A stretch of 5,004 nucleotides of DNA, taken from the NCBI GenBank assembly GCA_030039865.1, contig JASHUS010000109.1:1-5004 (forward strand), read 5' to 3'. The translations under genes and the position numbers were made by a program. The notes beneath the pieces were generated by a model. That model searched no databases and was not told the DNA's origin. It worked only from the letters and a program-made list of their open reading frames with translations. Positions 4,766-5,004 of this stretch are shown here, in pieces. How positions within the stretch are numbered: the first letter of the stretch is position 1; every line of letters begins with the position of its first letter. Source of the stretch: Thermoplasmata archaeon (GTDB taxonomy: Archaea > Thermoplasmatota > Thermoplasmata > Lutacidiplasmatales > UBA184).

Positions 4766-5004
4766 ATGACCGAGAACGATCGGCCGGTCAAGTCACCACC
4801 TCCGATCCAGTTCGAACGAGAGGATGAGCGCTACATTCGATCGACGTTCGTGACGCTCGACCAGCTCGCGAGTCGGTGCGGGCTGACGGTGGAGGAGCTC
4901 TCCGATTGGCAGGCCCGGGGCCTCTTTCCCGTTCCGACGTATGTGACGTCGGACGGCACGGGTTGGTACTCCGCCGGGTACGCGGGGAGTATCCGACGGG
5001 CCAG
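4766..5004 (+). CDS. DUF6058-like protein, N-terminal fragment
   Basis: An open frame of 79 complete codons runs off the right edge with no stop. Residues 1-15 are a polar, Pro-rich lead (MTENDRPVKSPPPIQF). Residues about 18-48 (DERYIRSTFVTLDQLASRCG...) resemble a short helix-turn-helix, MerR-like fold. GLFPVPTYVTSDGTGWYSAGY (in residues 50-75) matches the GLxPxPxYVxxDGTExxPxxY block I recall from DUF6058 proteins, annotated in actinobacteria as natural-product-biosynthesis associated; here a Gly replaces the usual Glu after DGT. An in-frame TAG lies at 4742-4744. GTG at 4763 is an adjacent alternative start, and GAGG at 4750-4753 is 9 bases from that GTG and 12 from the ATG. Molecular function is unknown. 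The family name is from memory and only moderately sure, but the sustained frame and domain-like pattern make the gene itself likely. Confidence 0.65.
   Translation, partial: MTENDRPVKSPPPIQFEREDERYIRSTFVTLDQLASRCGLTVEELSDWQARGLFPVPTYVTSDGTGWYSAGYAGSIRRA

Noticed and set aside
1..5004. CRISPR array, insertion sequence or phage genes
   Set aside because: No regularly spaced direct repeats, terminal inverted repeats, transposase or integrase motifs were seen.

Overview
The window is moderately GC-rich DNA (about 60% by eye) holding eight short, mostly single-gene transcription units on both strands. Two genes are cut by the window edges. I see no rRNA, tRNA, CRISPR array, transposase, integrase or phage gene. 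The organism is uncertain. I lean towards a high-GC archaeon, possibly a soil-type Thermoplasmatota relative, for two reasons. First, the small ribbon-helix-helix gene at 3873 resembles VapB-type proteins that I know mainly from archaea. Second, several starts have an A/T-rich TATA-like element at a distance that would give a very short or no leader. The ArsR/SRPBCC, GNAT, VOC and tandem calycin-like genes are common in bacteria, so a GC-rich bacterium or horizontal acquisition is not excluded.

Layout. Minus strand 1-457: a two-gene ArsR regulator plus SRPBCC/AHSA1 operon, with the second gene leaving the window at base 1. 458-788: non-coding upstream region with a perfect 7-bp inverted repeat that is a candidate ArsR operator. 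Plus strand 789-1811: a 340-residue protein made of two tandem copies of one DUF1579-like, probably beta-barrel, domain. Minus strand 1975-2502: a GNAT acetyltransferase convergent with it. Plus strand 2682-3809: an M29 (aminopeptidase T) fold protein that appears to have lost most catalytic metal ligands. Plus strand 3873-4055: a 60-residue RHH/VapB-like protein, with a perfect 8-bp inverted repeat overlapping its TATA-like promoter. Minus strand 4179-4559: a VOC (glyoxalase-fold) protein. Plus strand 4766 to the end: the N-terminus of a DUF6058-like protein, open at the window edge.

Functionally this is a patchwork of stand-alone enzymes and small regulators, not one pathway. The only clear gene cooperation is ArsR with SRPBCC, where the regulator normally represses its own operon. 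The items most worth attention are the RHH gene with its palindromic operator and no visible toxin partner, the apparently non-catalytic M29 protein, and the duplicated calycin-like protein. I do not see a convincing new multi-gene system.
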